Shown here in pieces: positions 36,685 through 47,130 of a stretch of DNA of 64,000 bases. A program made the translations under genes and the position numbers. Under the pieces are notes generated by a model. The model was not told the origin of the DNA. It was given only the letters and a program-made list of their open reading frames with translations, and did not search any database. Source of the stretch: Apricaphanius iberus (lineage: Eukaryota > Chordata > Actinopteri > Cyprinodontiformes > Aphaniidae); contig JAPXFQ010001311.1 of the NCBI GenBank assembly GCA_028564705.1, forward strand, positions 310,001 through 374,000. The letters run 5' to 3'. The first letter of the stretch is position 1, and each line of letters opens with the position of its first letter.

Positions 36685-39600
36685 TGGGGTCGGGCCCTTG
36701 ATTCCGTTCTGTGGGACACGGTTGCCGATGTGGAGCTTAAGGGTTGGTGGTGACTGCGGGGAGGTCCTTGGGGGTGGGTCCGCTTGCGGTTCGGCGATAG
36801 GTGCCGAGACCCTCGCCTGGGGTGGGACTTTGGGGTCTTTGTGTGGTGACTCCTAGTGGCTGCATGCGGCGCCTTAGAGGGGTCGTGCTGGCGGACACGG
36901 GTTACTGGCCTGGTGCTGTGCTGCTCTGGGGGGGTCTGGACTGGGCCTGGGGCTCGGGGTTCTGGGGCGGCGCGCCCCCCGGCTGGGGCCCTGGCGGGGC
37001 TTGGCCGGGGGGGGCCGCTGCCGTCGGTGCCGGCTGGGGGGGGGCTGTGGTCGGCCGGTGGTTGGCGGGCGCTGCTGCCCTTTCCATCTCCCCGGGCTGG
37101 TTCCTGTCGCTTGCTCCCCGGTGGCCGCTTGCCGCGTCCGGGCGTCGGCGAGAGGCCGTGGCGGGTGGCCGGCGTCTCCGGGCCCGATCGGCTATATTGA
37201 CACTGGACATGGCTCCTGGGTCTTGGTCTTAGCCCTCGCGGGGGTGCTGGGGTGGGGGGCTCTGGCCGTTGTTGGTCGGCCTCCACGGTGACTGACCGGT
37301 TGGTGGGGTGTGGGCTGGTGGGTGGACGTGCTGGGTTCTGTTGCCACCCGGCCATCGGGCGGTAGTAGCAAGGCTGGAGGATGTCGGCCTGGGGATTGGC
37401 CGCCCGGGACTTCGGTCTGCTCACGGGCCTGGCGCGGCATGTCCGGGGTACCCGAGTCGGTGGTGCGCCGGGTTCCGGCCTCGGCCCGGGGGTCCTCGGA
37501 CGCTGGCGGTGCCTGGGGCATCTCTTATTGGCGGGGAGGCTTTTTACCATCTAGCACAGGCGCTCTTTTTAACGGGGTGCGCTTGGGACGGGAGGGGGGA
37601 GGGCGTTGAGGGTGAGGGGGGGCTAAACTCAACCTGGGTGTCTAGTGACATGTGTTTTGTTAGCAGTGTGAATGTTGGGGAGGATTTAGGTATGCCCCTG
37701 GCATGGGGGCTGGTGGATTGCCGGGGCCCCCATGGGGCTCGGCGGTACCGCTGCCGTGGGCCCCGACTGGACGTGCTGGGGCCTCCCACCCCTGGTGGAT
37801 CGGGCCGAACGGGGGTGCCTATTGGAGTCAGCAGGGGAGCTGGCTCCCTGGGGTTGGCAATGGTCACCCCAGTTATTTTCTCCCCATCCCCATGCCTCTG
37901 TCCACCTGCTCCTTCATTCTACCATTCACAAGGCCTTGGGACGTGGGCACGTCACTGGGGTGCGGGATGGAGCTTCCGTCTTCGCTACCCGGTGGCGGCC
38001 TGGGTCCCGATTTTATTGAGCAATTTAGACACTACACTTGCAACATTTACAGGGAACGCACATGTAGGGACCTGGCGGTGTGGCGCCACAGGCGAGGCCC
38101 CCCCGTTGAGGGGGCCTCGCCTGTGGTGCCGGCACCCACTGGTTAAACGCATCTAGACACTGAGGGCCCGGGGGGGGAGATGGGGGTACCCGGCAGTATT
38201 CCCATGTCCCCCCCCTCTGTTTTAAGTGCACATTAGAACAACACGCAACAACACCACATTGAGCTGGGGGAGAGAGGCTGGGGGGTCTTTCCACACCCCT
38301 GTTCGTTGGACCATCAGGGGTCGGAGCCCGGATAGAACATCACGCCGTCTGGTCGGGGTCCTGGGCTGGTGGGCTGCTCTTGCCGGTGTGGGGCCTTGGC
38401 GGTCTACTTGTCCCCGTCCTGGTGGGCAAAGGGGTCTGTCTCCTGGGTGCAGGGGCAGGGTTCTCTACTGGGGCGTCTGTCCCTGGGCCTGGGAGTATGG
38501 AGTATAGTGTACGTATGGGGGGTATGAATGAGGGTATAGCGTCCTTTTTTCGTATGTCCTGTATTTGTAAGAATGTGTACACATGAGAGGGAGGGTACGT
38601 ATGAGTGTCTCTGTCTGTCTATGTCTACCTGTCAGGTTGGGTGTTTGGCTGCTCTCTGGCCTGATGCATCTTCTTCCCTCCCCGTCACTCCCCGTCGGTG
38701 ATGGTTGCTCCTGCCCGCTGGTTGATGATGACTCTCGATGCATGGGGCTGGGGGTCCCGGTTGCGGCCCGGCTCGGTCCTGGTGCATGTCGGGCGGGTCC
38801 TGGGTGGTCCGGTGTGTCGGGCGGCCGCTGTTTCGGGCCGATGTCCTCCTTGGATTGACTGGGGCACCTCTTATGGGGGTGCCGGGGTTGTAGAATAGGT
38901 TGGTGCCGTCCGGTGGATCGGTGGGGACCGTGCCTGGCGCCCAGTCCTCCTGCCGGTTCCAGGACTTCAGCTGGCTGGTCTGTTCACCTGGTGGGGCTGT
39001 CCGGCATTGGCTGGGCCCCTGATCTTGGCGCCCCACGTGGGGCGGGATCTGGACCCTGGAGCTGGAAGATCTGGATGTCCAGGTGCCGGCTGGGCGCGGC
39101 CTGGGGAGGGCGTACATCCGCTGTGGCTCTTGCTGTGGCTTCCTGGCGTGTGGATGTGTGGAGGCGGGCCGGGTTGTTGGCGGTGGGTACTGGTCCGGGG
39201 TGGCGGCGGCGTGTGTTATCCGTCGGTTGGCTGCGGGTCCTCCTTGCCTGCGGCGGCGGCGGGGGGCCCTTGTCGGCTGGTCCCTGGTTGGGGCCCCGCT
39301 GGGGGGCGGGGTGCCCCTGGTCCCCGTGGCCTCCGGTTCCTGGTCCGGGCCCGCCCTGGCGTAGCCGGTTACCGGCGGAGCCCGTGGGCTCGTCACTGCG
39401 ATCTCTCGGGCCCCAGCATCGCGGCTGGTGGGTGCTCCCCTGGGACTTCCATCTGTTCCTCTCTTGGTGGGTGATCGACCCTGCGCTGATCCGCCTGTGG
39501 ACTCTGTACTCTGTGGGACGCTGGATGCATACATCTCTTGCCTCCTCCATGTCTGTGCCGATTCCTGTAGGACGGATTGACGGTTCCTTACACCAGCTAT

Positions 39601-40060
39601 CAATCACTTGCATGGGGAAACCTTATTCAGACCTGCATGCTCGCACACACATAGGTGTGGGGACATAGGTGAGGACGGACATATCTTAAGCTGAGGTTAT
39701 CATCATTAGTTAGTTGTTCACAGGAGCTTACCAGAAACATTTGTATTATGTTCATTAATCAATGCTTGTGTGTAGTGAATGTGTAATTCTTTGTTTATTC
39801 TACCAGATCCGAACTATTGGTTTGGTTCTGTACAGTTTGTTGTTTTTGTTTTGTATTACTGTTTCTCTGCCGTCCGGCAGAGGTGGAGGACTGGGATGTT
39901 TTCTTGTGTTCTTTATTTGCCTCCCTGTCTTGTGTCGTCGGTTCGCCCCTCTGTTGGTCCGGTTTCTTTTCTTCACCTTCTTCCTTTCTCCCTTCTTGTC
40001 TCAGTTTAATGTCCATGACGTCAGGAAATTGAACCCACAGTAATCACTAATAAAGATTTT
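36685..40060 (+). other. GC-rich LINE 3' untranslated region
   Basis: About 3.4 kb with strong G-richness on the plus strand (for example 36,951-37,090, with many runs of three or more G), decreasing towards 39,700. Long overlapping frames on both strands (up to 323 codons on minus) are low-complexity Pro/Arg/Gly/Ala products of GC-rich sequence and are not genes. A strong hairpin lies at 38,082-38,130. G runs could form quadruplexes in the RNA, as described for L1 3' UTRs. The region ends with a polyadenylation signal, AATAAA, at 40,049. Confidence 0.8.
38082..38130 (+). repeat. 21-bp hairpin in the LINE 3' UTR
   Basis: Arms 38,082-38,102 (ggcgccacaggcgaggccc...) and 38,110-38,130 (gggggcctcgcctgtggtgcc) pair at 20 of 21 positions, the exception being a G-U wobble in RNA. 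The loop is ccgttga. Confidence 0.92.
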
Positions 40061-40072
40061 TCATACATATAC

Positions 40073-40189
40073 ATCAAGTGGCGTACTACAGCGAAGCTGT
40101 AATACTCTGCTTGGGAAAGTAAAACTGTTGGGCTTGTACTTGGTACTCAGACACCAATTCTGAGTAGCATACTGCTAGACAGGACACGT
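40073..40189 (+). ncRNA. H/ACA box snoRNA-like sequence at the LINE 3' end
   Basis: Folding by hand gives two hairpins. Hairpin 1 has a lower stem CAAG/CTTG (40,075-40,078 with 40,110-40,113), an internal loop of four bases per side, and an upper stem GTACTACAGC/GCTGTAATAC (40,083-40,092 with 40,096-40,105, one mismatch). The hinge ggaaagtaaaa holds AAAGTA (40,116-40,121), fitting the H box ANANNA. Hairpin 2 has a lower stem CTGTTGGGC/GCTAGACAG (40,125-40,133 with 40,174-40,182), an internal loop, and an upper stem TACTCAG/CTGAGTA (40,144-40,150 with 40,160-40,166). Then come G, ACA (40,184-40,186) and CGT, and the poly(A) tail starts at 40,190. An ACA box three bases from the 3' end is the rule for H/ACA snoRNAs, which guide pseudouridylation. 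The parent snoRNA is not identified; its target is unknown. Confidence 0.72.
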
Positions 40190-40223
40190 AAAAAAAAAAA
40201 AAAAAGAAAAAAAGAAAAAAAAA
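40190..40223 (+). other. Poly(A) tail of the LINE insertion
   Basis: A-rich tract with a few G interruptions between the snoRNA-like 3' end and the right target duplication. Confidence 0.93.
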
Positions 40224-40238
40224 AGAATGTTACTGACA

Positions 40239-40990
40239 ATATAAATGGAGACTAACTAGGAGAAAATAGCAAAACCAGCTAAAGCAAAAAGTTAATCTCT
40301 TAAAAATCTGTTGTCAACAGCCCTGCGCACAGGGGAAGCTTTGTTATCAGGGCAAGCAAAAGGAAATAGGAAATAATTACTGTATGACAGGAGAAACAGT
40401 TTATGCAAGACATCCGCGGTGCTGCGGGGCTGAAAAGTGTTGTGCTTTGTGCAACCCAAAAAGACTTTAGGAAGACACCCTGTGCAAAGATTCAACAACA
40501 GAATACAAATGAGAGCAAATATACTTCCCCTACCATCAAAGGTTCTTTTGTTCAGCTATTGCCCAAGGGTCAGCGAAGACTACGAGTGGTATTTTTTAAA
40601 CAAACTTGATATAAGGCAAGAATTAAGGTAATGAAATTAAAAGTATTCAATATTTTGTGCCTAATATGTCTGAACAGAGTCTGAAATGCATTCCTCAAAA
40701 TTTCCTGCTGTGTATCTTATAACGTAAGATCATGCTGATCTCTTCTGCTTATGCTGTAGGTTCCACTGACTGGAACTGACACGTTGGTTTCTTGACTTCT
40801 GTAAATGATTTGATATCAATGTCTGGGCATATTCCTGCTAATAGACAACAGAGGCAGTAGGTGATCCCATGGTTTACAAGTGTACACATTCTAATTCACT
40901 AACCTCTCCAATAATAATGCAAGTGAGACATAGCCTCCTGGGGCAAGGAAGTAGCCACCACTGGGTGTGCAGTGGTCTTAATTTTGGCCC
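40239..40990. other. No recognisable gene or element
   Basis: Intron sequence between the LINE insertion and the next MITE. Frames of under 70 codons carry no motif. Confidence 0.45.
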
Positions 40991-40993
40991 TAA

Positions 40994-41661
40994 AGCCTAG
41001 TTTATGCTTCTCCAACCGCAAATTTGCACTCAGACGCAGACGTATTGACGGAGACGTTTCCGTTTATAGTACTCCGCTCTTCCACTCCATTCTCAATTGT
41101 TTTTTTTAGCGTTGCTCGACCAGGACAGCAGGGGGTGCTAAGTTTTTATGGTGTCTCTGCCTACTATCACACAGCGCCGTTTCCGGGTTTTTTCTAGCCT
41201 TTTGGGTGCATTTCTTCCCAAGGAGCAATGAATAACAGAAAGTACGTTTTGATAAAGTTGTAAAGCTTTTTACTAGAAGTGCAGCTCATTGAATCTTCTA
41301 GAAATGCATGGAAACGAACACAGCAGCATTTGTTGTTGTTTTCCTACACCTCCTTGTGTTCATAATCACCAAAAGAACAGATTAGATAAATGAACCTTTT
41401 AATATAAAGAATATAGTGGCGAAACACTGCATTAACTACGGATTACAGCGACTATAGAGCCCCGTTCTGGTGAAGCAATCTCCGGCTGTTGCTGAAAGTG
41501 ACCAATTAGATGCAAACGCTATCCGTCGACGGAGATGGATAGTTTAAAATCGGACCTCTACTCCGTGCGTCCTTTCGCAGGTGACGGAGAGCCCTTGCGG
41601 TGACGGATAATGGCATTGCGTCAATCCGTCTCTGTCAAAACGGAGAAGCATAAACCAGGCT
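40994..41661. mobile_element. PIF/Harbinger-type MITE
   Basis: Inverted ends AGCCTAGTTTATGCTTCTCC and GGAGAAGCATAAACCAGGCT (one mismatch) are flanked by TAA on both sides (40,991-40,993 and 41,662-41,664), the 3-bp target duplication of PIF/Harbinger elements. Sub-terminal repeats such as cgtattgacggagacg and gtcgacggagatgg occur inside. No transposase is encoded. Confidence 0.88.
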
Positions 41662-41801
41662 TAATACCACACCAAACAGTAGGTAACTCAACAAGACAAT
41701 GGTATCAGGTGAATATGACACTCTTCAATAGATATATGTCCAATAATCAGAAAGAGAAGGACGAGTTTCTCATTTGTACTAGACAGTTACTTATTACTGT
41801 A

Positions 41802-42537
41802 CAGTGCTAAAAAAATAAAAGTAACACTTAAGACAATAACTCCAAGTCAATCACACTTCTGTAAAATCAAACTGTCCACTTGGGAAGCGACACTGATTGA
41901 GAATCAGTTTCACATACTGTTATGTGAATGGAACAGAAAACAGGTGGAAATTCTAGGCGATAAAAACATTTAAGTAAAGGAGTAGTTCGGCAAATGACCA
42001 CAGACCACTTCCCAGTTCCTACGCTTTCTAACTGATATTTTGGTCACTTTTGAATGCTGATGGTGCTTCCACTCTAGTGGTAGCATGAGACGGAGTGTAC
42101 AACTCACATAAGTGGCTCAGGTAGTACAGCTCATCCATGATGGCACATCAATGCGAGCTGTGGCAAGAAGGTTTTCTGTGTCTATCAGCGTAGTGTCTAG
42201 AGCATGGAGGTGCTACCAGGAGACATGCCCGCACATCAGAAGACGCAGAGGCCATGGCAGGCCAACAACCCAGCAGCAGGACCGCTACCTCTGCCTTTGT
42301 GCGAGGATGAAAAATGAGTAGCACTGCAAGAGCCCTGCAAAATGACTCCAGACCTCCTGTAGGGTGTTTTTCAAATGTTCCCCTTTAATTTTGGGTGTGA
42401 CTTCAAATCCAGACCTCCATGGGTTGATAAATTTGATTTCCACTGACAAGTTTTGTGTGATTTTAATGTCAGCACATTCAGTATTTAATAAGAATGTGTG
42501 TGTTATTTTAGCGTCCCCTTTATTTTTTTGAGCAGTG
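41802..42537 (+). mobile_element. Internally deleted Tc1/mariner transposon
   Basis: The ends CAGTGCTAAAAAAATAAAAG and, on the minus strand, CACTGCTCAAAAAAATAAAG form a terminal inverted repeat, and TA borders both sides (41,800-41,801 and 42,538-42,539). The 736-bp element keeps its left sub-terminal region (aactccaagtcaatcacact) and the start of the transposase, then jumps from about 42,350 directly to the right sub-terminal sequence (aatgttcccctttaattttg). The catalytic domain is gone. Confidence 0.9.
42085..42321 (+). pseudogene. Tc1 transposase N-terminus (HTH only)
   Basis: The natural start is probably ATG at 42,085 (MRRSVQLT), followed by an in-frame TAA at 42,109-42,111. The frame then continues VAQVVQLIHDGTSMRAVARR as a helix-turn-helix, FSVSISVVSRAWRCYQE and an arginine-rich segment RRRRGHGRPTTQQQDRY, the GRPR-type linker. 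It ends shortly afterwards, before the internal deletion. The DDE domain is absent, so the element can move only with help in trans. Confidence 0.85.
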
Positions 42538-42539
42538 TA

Positions 42540-44044
42540 TATATTTTCCCATTACTGGAAGTCATGGCTGTTCTATTAATGTACATGGCATTTTTCAGAC
42601 TTTGTGTGGTATTTGTTCCTCTGAGATAGAAAATGTTACTGCAAAGAGTTTTTGATACAGTGTATGGTTTCAGAAAATGAAATAGTAGATTGAGAAAAGG
42701 CAAGGCCTAGAAGATACAATGCAAACTAATTAGAATGCAACACTCAATTGTAAGCATGCTCAGTATAAAAGTGAGAAAGACACAAACGATGCCAGTTCTA
42801 GCATTAATTAGTCAGGTGAAATGAGCGGACTGCTTCATCCTATTGGCAATTAGAGGAGAATCTATTTCGCTGGCATGCCGCCGATGGCAAGAAAGGAGGA
42901 CACAAGGTTAGAAAACCAGCTAAGAATCCGACTGAGCCATAAATAAAAAGATTGAGGAAAAGCTGCAGGGAGAGATATTTGAAGAGAGAAGGGATGCTAT
43001 GGGGTTGAGAGTCATGAAAAGGATTTATTGCTAATCCCACCAGTGATAGTCAGCTTCCATGATCCCCACCACCCTGCAAGTCAATCAGAATTGAACAATG
43101 AGATATGTTGATAGAAGGCAGCACATTTCCTGGATCTGTCTTCCCTTTTCTGTGCATTGATGTCATCTTCCCCGGTGATGGATGACTTAAACTGTTGTTG
43201 AAATGAGCAGATACCACAATGCAACAGCCCATTGTAGTGTGCTGCAGTTTATTTTCCCCTCTGGTGTGCACATAGAAGACTCATAGAAGATTTGGAGAAA
43301 TCCCCCCTTTTTTTTTTCTTTGTGGCTGCTACTGGAAGAGCACATTACATCAAGAATGCCAAAACTAGGTCAACCTTCAGATTTAGTGACATGAATTGCT
43401 CATCATAGACCAATCGGTTTTATATTTTGGTGAATATTTTACACGTCTCATTCTTCTTATAATCAGACTTTTGTTCTAAATTTACAAAGCCATACTTTGG
43501 AGAAAATATCTTAATTCAAGGGGATCAAAGCAGATTTGAACTGATAAAAATAAAAGACTACTTTTTTTGGTGTGCTTCTCCAGTATTCAGGCTTAGAGGC
43601 GCTTCTTACAGGTTGGACAGGTTGCTAGTCTCTCACACATCGCAAAGGGAGATAATAAAAATATGCTAAAATAACTAACTTCTTTGCAGCATTATGTCTG
43701 CACTGATATCAAAGAACAGCCTGACCTGTCCAGGTCATGTACAAAGACTTTGGCTTTCAGGGTAAATATGGCAGCAATATGATAAAAAAAACCGTAAGAA
43801 ATATTGGCGATAAAGGAACAATTGGCATTGAAGAAATATAGTTGTGACGGTTGTGAATAAAATGTTAACATTTACTCAGAAATGAGTGAAATGTAAACTT
43901 TTGTAGTAAAAGTGAAACAAAAATTGAAAGTAGCGTTTTAATGAAACTGTAATGAAACTATATACATTCAAAAAAATAAATCTCTTACAATCCGGTTTTT
44001 AAACTTAGATCTTTTTTCCAATGCCACCGTTTTCCAGTGCTGCT
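42540..44044. other. No recognisable gene or element
   Basis: AT-rich intron sequence. Several frames of 66-73 codons have no motif and no splice context. Confidence 0.4.
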
Positions 44045-44460
44045 GCTTTTCAGCTTTATTCCTTAAGCCTGTCGCACACAAGAGCAATCTGCTGAGCTAA
44101 AAGTCATTTGAGGCCGTTTGTTCAGCAGATAGCTCGCTGTGTGCGCTTCATTTTCGGTGAGTTTTCTGCCTCACGAGGCGTTGAAGTGAAAATCAAACAG
44201 GTTTCACGAGGCAAAAAACTCACTGTGGCTATATTTGACCTCTGTGCTGGGGCCAAATATTCAAGTGACCAATCAAAACTTTTTCTCCACAGAAATGATT
44301 ACAAGATGGCAGCGATCAGTCTTCACAAACGAAAAAGGAATGAAACTAAGACAGAGATGGATACCCATATTTTTCGAGCATTAAAATGGCGGCGACGGCT
44401 CATCAAAAAAAAAAGAAGAGTGAGCCGCATGTCACTTGCTTTCAGCCATCAGTGAGTCTT
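44045..44460. repeat. Possible DNA-transposon fragment
   Basis: It opens with ttaagcctgtcgcacacaag, similar to the ends of some fish DNA transposons. A plus-strand frame of 115 codons (44,108-44,455) is Lys/Arg-rich at its end but matches no domain I know. No right-hand inverted repeat was found. The composition (atggcggcgacgg) differs from the neighbours. Confidence 0.3.
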
Positions 44461-45361
44461 TTACGACCCGTTATTCAAAACAAGCAAACACGGGTCACTT
44501 GAAGTTCCTCTTTCTAAGTTTAGTTTTAATATGTTCTTGTATTACAGCGAAATCGACTGCATTCATTTTCTGTAATGTTTAAGTTTATATAATGTTAAAA
44601 AGTGTTACCATTTGCTTCTTTTCCTCGCACTTATCCTTCAAATATACAACTAGGGACACTTTACACACTTTACTGGTGATGGGGTGTTTGATGGAACAGC
44701 TTGTTAATGTAACACAAACCATGAGTGTATTCAACTGCAGACAATTACCAAGATGAACACCAACATTGGTTGCAACACATTGGTTAATACTTTGTTCATT
44801 TTAAATGTCTTTGAAAAATAGAGGCATTATTATATTTTTTTACATTAGTAAAACAGTGTAACTTTGATAATTTTTCCAACGTTACCGGAAACCTAACACT
44901 TAGCCGGAGATGCCCGAAGCATCAAAATTAACTTCGATATGGACCAATGTGAGACTGTAACACAGACCTGGCAGTAGTTCAAAGTTTCTTATCTCTCATT
45001 GGAAATTGAACTATGGCAGATATGTTCCCTTTTTTTTAAGTCAATTTTAATGTGAAAACTACTAAAACAGACTAGATCCAAACCATGGTAAGGAATTCAA
45101 TGGGAAACTAGTTGGAGAACATGGGATGAGCATTTTTCAGGACTTTAAATGCATTCAGTCAATCAGGAATATTTTACTGCTCCCTGAGGAAGGCAGGAGT
45201 TGCAGGAAAGGAACTGTGGCCCAATGTCTGCGCTGGTCAGGCAGGACAACAATGGAGCTGATTGAAGTGGCCTAGGTTGACTTTGGTTCTGTCACACCAA
45301 GGTTTCACTCTAACTCCATTTTAATGACACTGTCTGACTTTACTTTCAAAGTCAATGACGA
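44461..45361. other. No recognisable gene or element
   Basis: Intron sequence with no supported feature. Confidence 0.4.
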
Positions 45362-45622
45362 GTAAATGGTAAATGGACTGAACTTATATAGTGCTTTTCT
45401 AGTCTTACTGACCACTCAAAGCGCTTTACATTGAAGCCACATTCACCCATTCACACTCGCATTCATACACCGACACCCAACATGGCTCGGTAGGACAATG
45501 TAGAATTTGGGGGTTAAGTGCCTTGCCCAGGGGCACAACGACATGTGACTGGAGGAAGCTGGAATCGAACCTACGACCCTCCGATTGCAAGCCAACTACT
45601 CTACCACTGAGCCACAGTCGCC
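45362..45622 (-). mobile_element. tRNA-derived SINE, copy 2
   Basis: Same family as 3,092-3,325 and same orientation, better preserved. The head has A box TGGCTCAGTGG and an intact B box GGTTCGATTCC. The body matches copy 1 but is about 25 bases longer, with an extra segment around the CATGTTGGGTGTCGG stretch. The tail ends AGCACTATATAAGTTC then AGTCCATTTACCATT. Because the B box is intact it is the better reference for this family. Confidence 0.9.
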
Positions 45623-46484
45623 CACGGTATAGCCTTGTGTGTGTTTTTCTGTGCATCCTAGACAGTTGTTGATGGTCGTTATGGTTGTCAGAGCCACCCC
45701 AGTATACCTGTTGTCTATCCAAAGTGTATTTATCCTTACCAAGCTTCTCCTCTGTCTTCCATCTGGATAAAGTGTCATTATCCAAGCATCAGGATGTATA
45801 GAAACAAGATACTTTCACATTTAATCTCCATGGGACACTACTAACTTTAAACCAAAATGCTTAAAGTTTAACTGAACCTCATGAAAAAGCATCAACCCCC
45901 CCTTATGGTTTTGGGGTTTAGTTACACTTTAAATAAGAGGTTTGTTTATTTTTTCAACCTGGACCTTATTTATAGCATGCATTACATTCATTTACCCACC
46001 CAGACAAGTTTGGACCCACTTGGAGTTCTTCAGGAGAAGTTTATATCCATTTGCCATCAGTGTATAATGGGAGACACTCCAAACTCAAAGGGGAAGAGTG
46101 CAAGCGATTGATAAAATATTTATGAAATGAAGGCGTTTTGCCGATACTGGCTTATTTAGAGGCTTTACTTTGGTTCCCCCATTAACTCCCATTATATTGA
46201 TATACACTGATTGTGAATGGATCTGTACTTTCCGAGAAGGACTCCAAGTGGCTTCAAACTTGTCCTTTTGAGTACATGAGCGAAATGCATGCTAGAGATT
46301 AGGTCTAAATTGAAGAAAAAAAAAACCTGAACATCTCCTTTCATTCAGAGTATAATAAAAAATCAAACCTTAGACAAATACCATTATCCAAGCTTGACAA
46401 CCAAGATTGGTAAAATGTGAGACATTTCAGATAGTAACTGTTATGATATTTAAACTATTCATTAATTGAAAGACTTTTGGGGGT
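45623..46484. other. No recognisable gene or element
   Basis: Intron sequence with no supported feature. Confidence 0.4.
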
Positions 46485-46640
46485 TTTGTGGCCATAGTGT
46501 CCTTTATTTGACAGTGGATAATGTAGAAGGGGGAGAGAAGTGAGGGAAATGCAGCAAAGTTCCACACAACGGGACTCGAACCCTGGATGCCTGCGTGAAG
46601 AACTGAGGCCTCTAACTGACATAGTTGAACAAATAAGGGT
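46485..46640 (-). mobile_element. tRNA-derived SINE (third type)
   Basis: On the minus strand there is a B box in CCAGGGTTCGAGTCCCG. It is followed by the body CTTTGCTGCATTTCCCTCAC, a C/T-rich stretch and the tail CACTGTCAAATAAAGGACAC then TATGGCCACAAAACCCC. This is the layout of a widespread fish SINE whose tail reads CTGTCAAATAAAGGC. The A box is degraded. Confidence 0.75.
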
Positions 46641-46689
46641 ATATTTTTGGGAATATCTCTACCAGCTTTGCACATTGAGAGAGAAAATG

Positions 46690-47130
46690 CTAGCCCAGTC
46701 TTCTTTACAGAATAGCTGAAGCTCAGTCAGATTGAAAGGGAAACTGTGAAAATCAAACATTCAAGTCCTCTACAGATTTTTAACTGGATTTAGATATTGA
46801 CTTTGGCCAGAATCAAGTACTTGATCTGAACATTTCTATTGTGATTCTTGTTACCTGATTTCCTTCTTCCACATATCATTACTGACTTCTCATTCATTTC
46901 TTCCACTACAAGATGTCATCTTGCTACTCTTACATAAAGGCCAGATTTGGTTAAGTTGGACAGCCATGTCTTGTTGGCTTTAAAGTTGTGCCAAATATAC
47001 TCCATGATGGGGTGGAAAGGAATCTCTGAGATGCCTAAAGCTTTGAATAATGTTTCAGCCACCCATTCAGTTATCAGTTTTAAGGTGTCAATGTGAAGAA
47101 GTCAAATACTTTTGCAAGGCACTGCCAAAA
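46690..47130 (-). mobile_element. Tc1-like transposon remnant
   Basis: Read on the plus strand it follows, in reverse, the transposase of a common fish Tc1 family. It runs from gaatagctgaagctcagtc through actcttacataaaggccag and cagccatgtcttgttggc to agtcaaatacttttgcaagg near the terminal repeat. Large parts of the catalytic region are missing. It is the same family as the pieces at 25-345 and 6,290-6,560, in opposite orientation. Confidence 0.7.

Larger units (their letters stand above)
36004..40223 (+). mobile_element. L1-Tx1-type LINE insertion with snoRNA-like 3' end
   Basis: The insertion is defined by an exact 15-bp target duplication, agaatgttactgaca, at 35,989-36,003 and 40,224-40,238, and by a poly(A) tail (40,190-40,223). 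It contains the last 226 codons of ORF2 (36,004-36,684), a long GC-rich 3' untranslated region (36,685 to about 40,060) with an AATAAA at 40,049-40,054, and then a ~117-base H/ACA-like RNA sequence that runs straight into the poly(A). The 5' end is truncated. GC-rich composition of the 3' region contrasts sharply with the AT-rich host sequence. Confidence 0.93.

Noticed and set aside
36681..39668. Long overlapping frames on both strands (up to 289 and 323 codons on minus, 282 and 251 on plus)
   Set aside because: They are Pro/Arg/Gly-rich products of GC-rich sequence lacking stop codons, have no domain, overlap in several frames, and lie within the LINE 3' UTR bounded by the target duplication.
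44108..44455. 115-codon plus-strand frame as a host gene
   Set aside because: No known motif; the flanking sequence resembles a DNA-transposon end and no splice or start context supports a gene.
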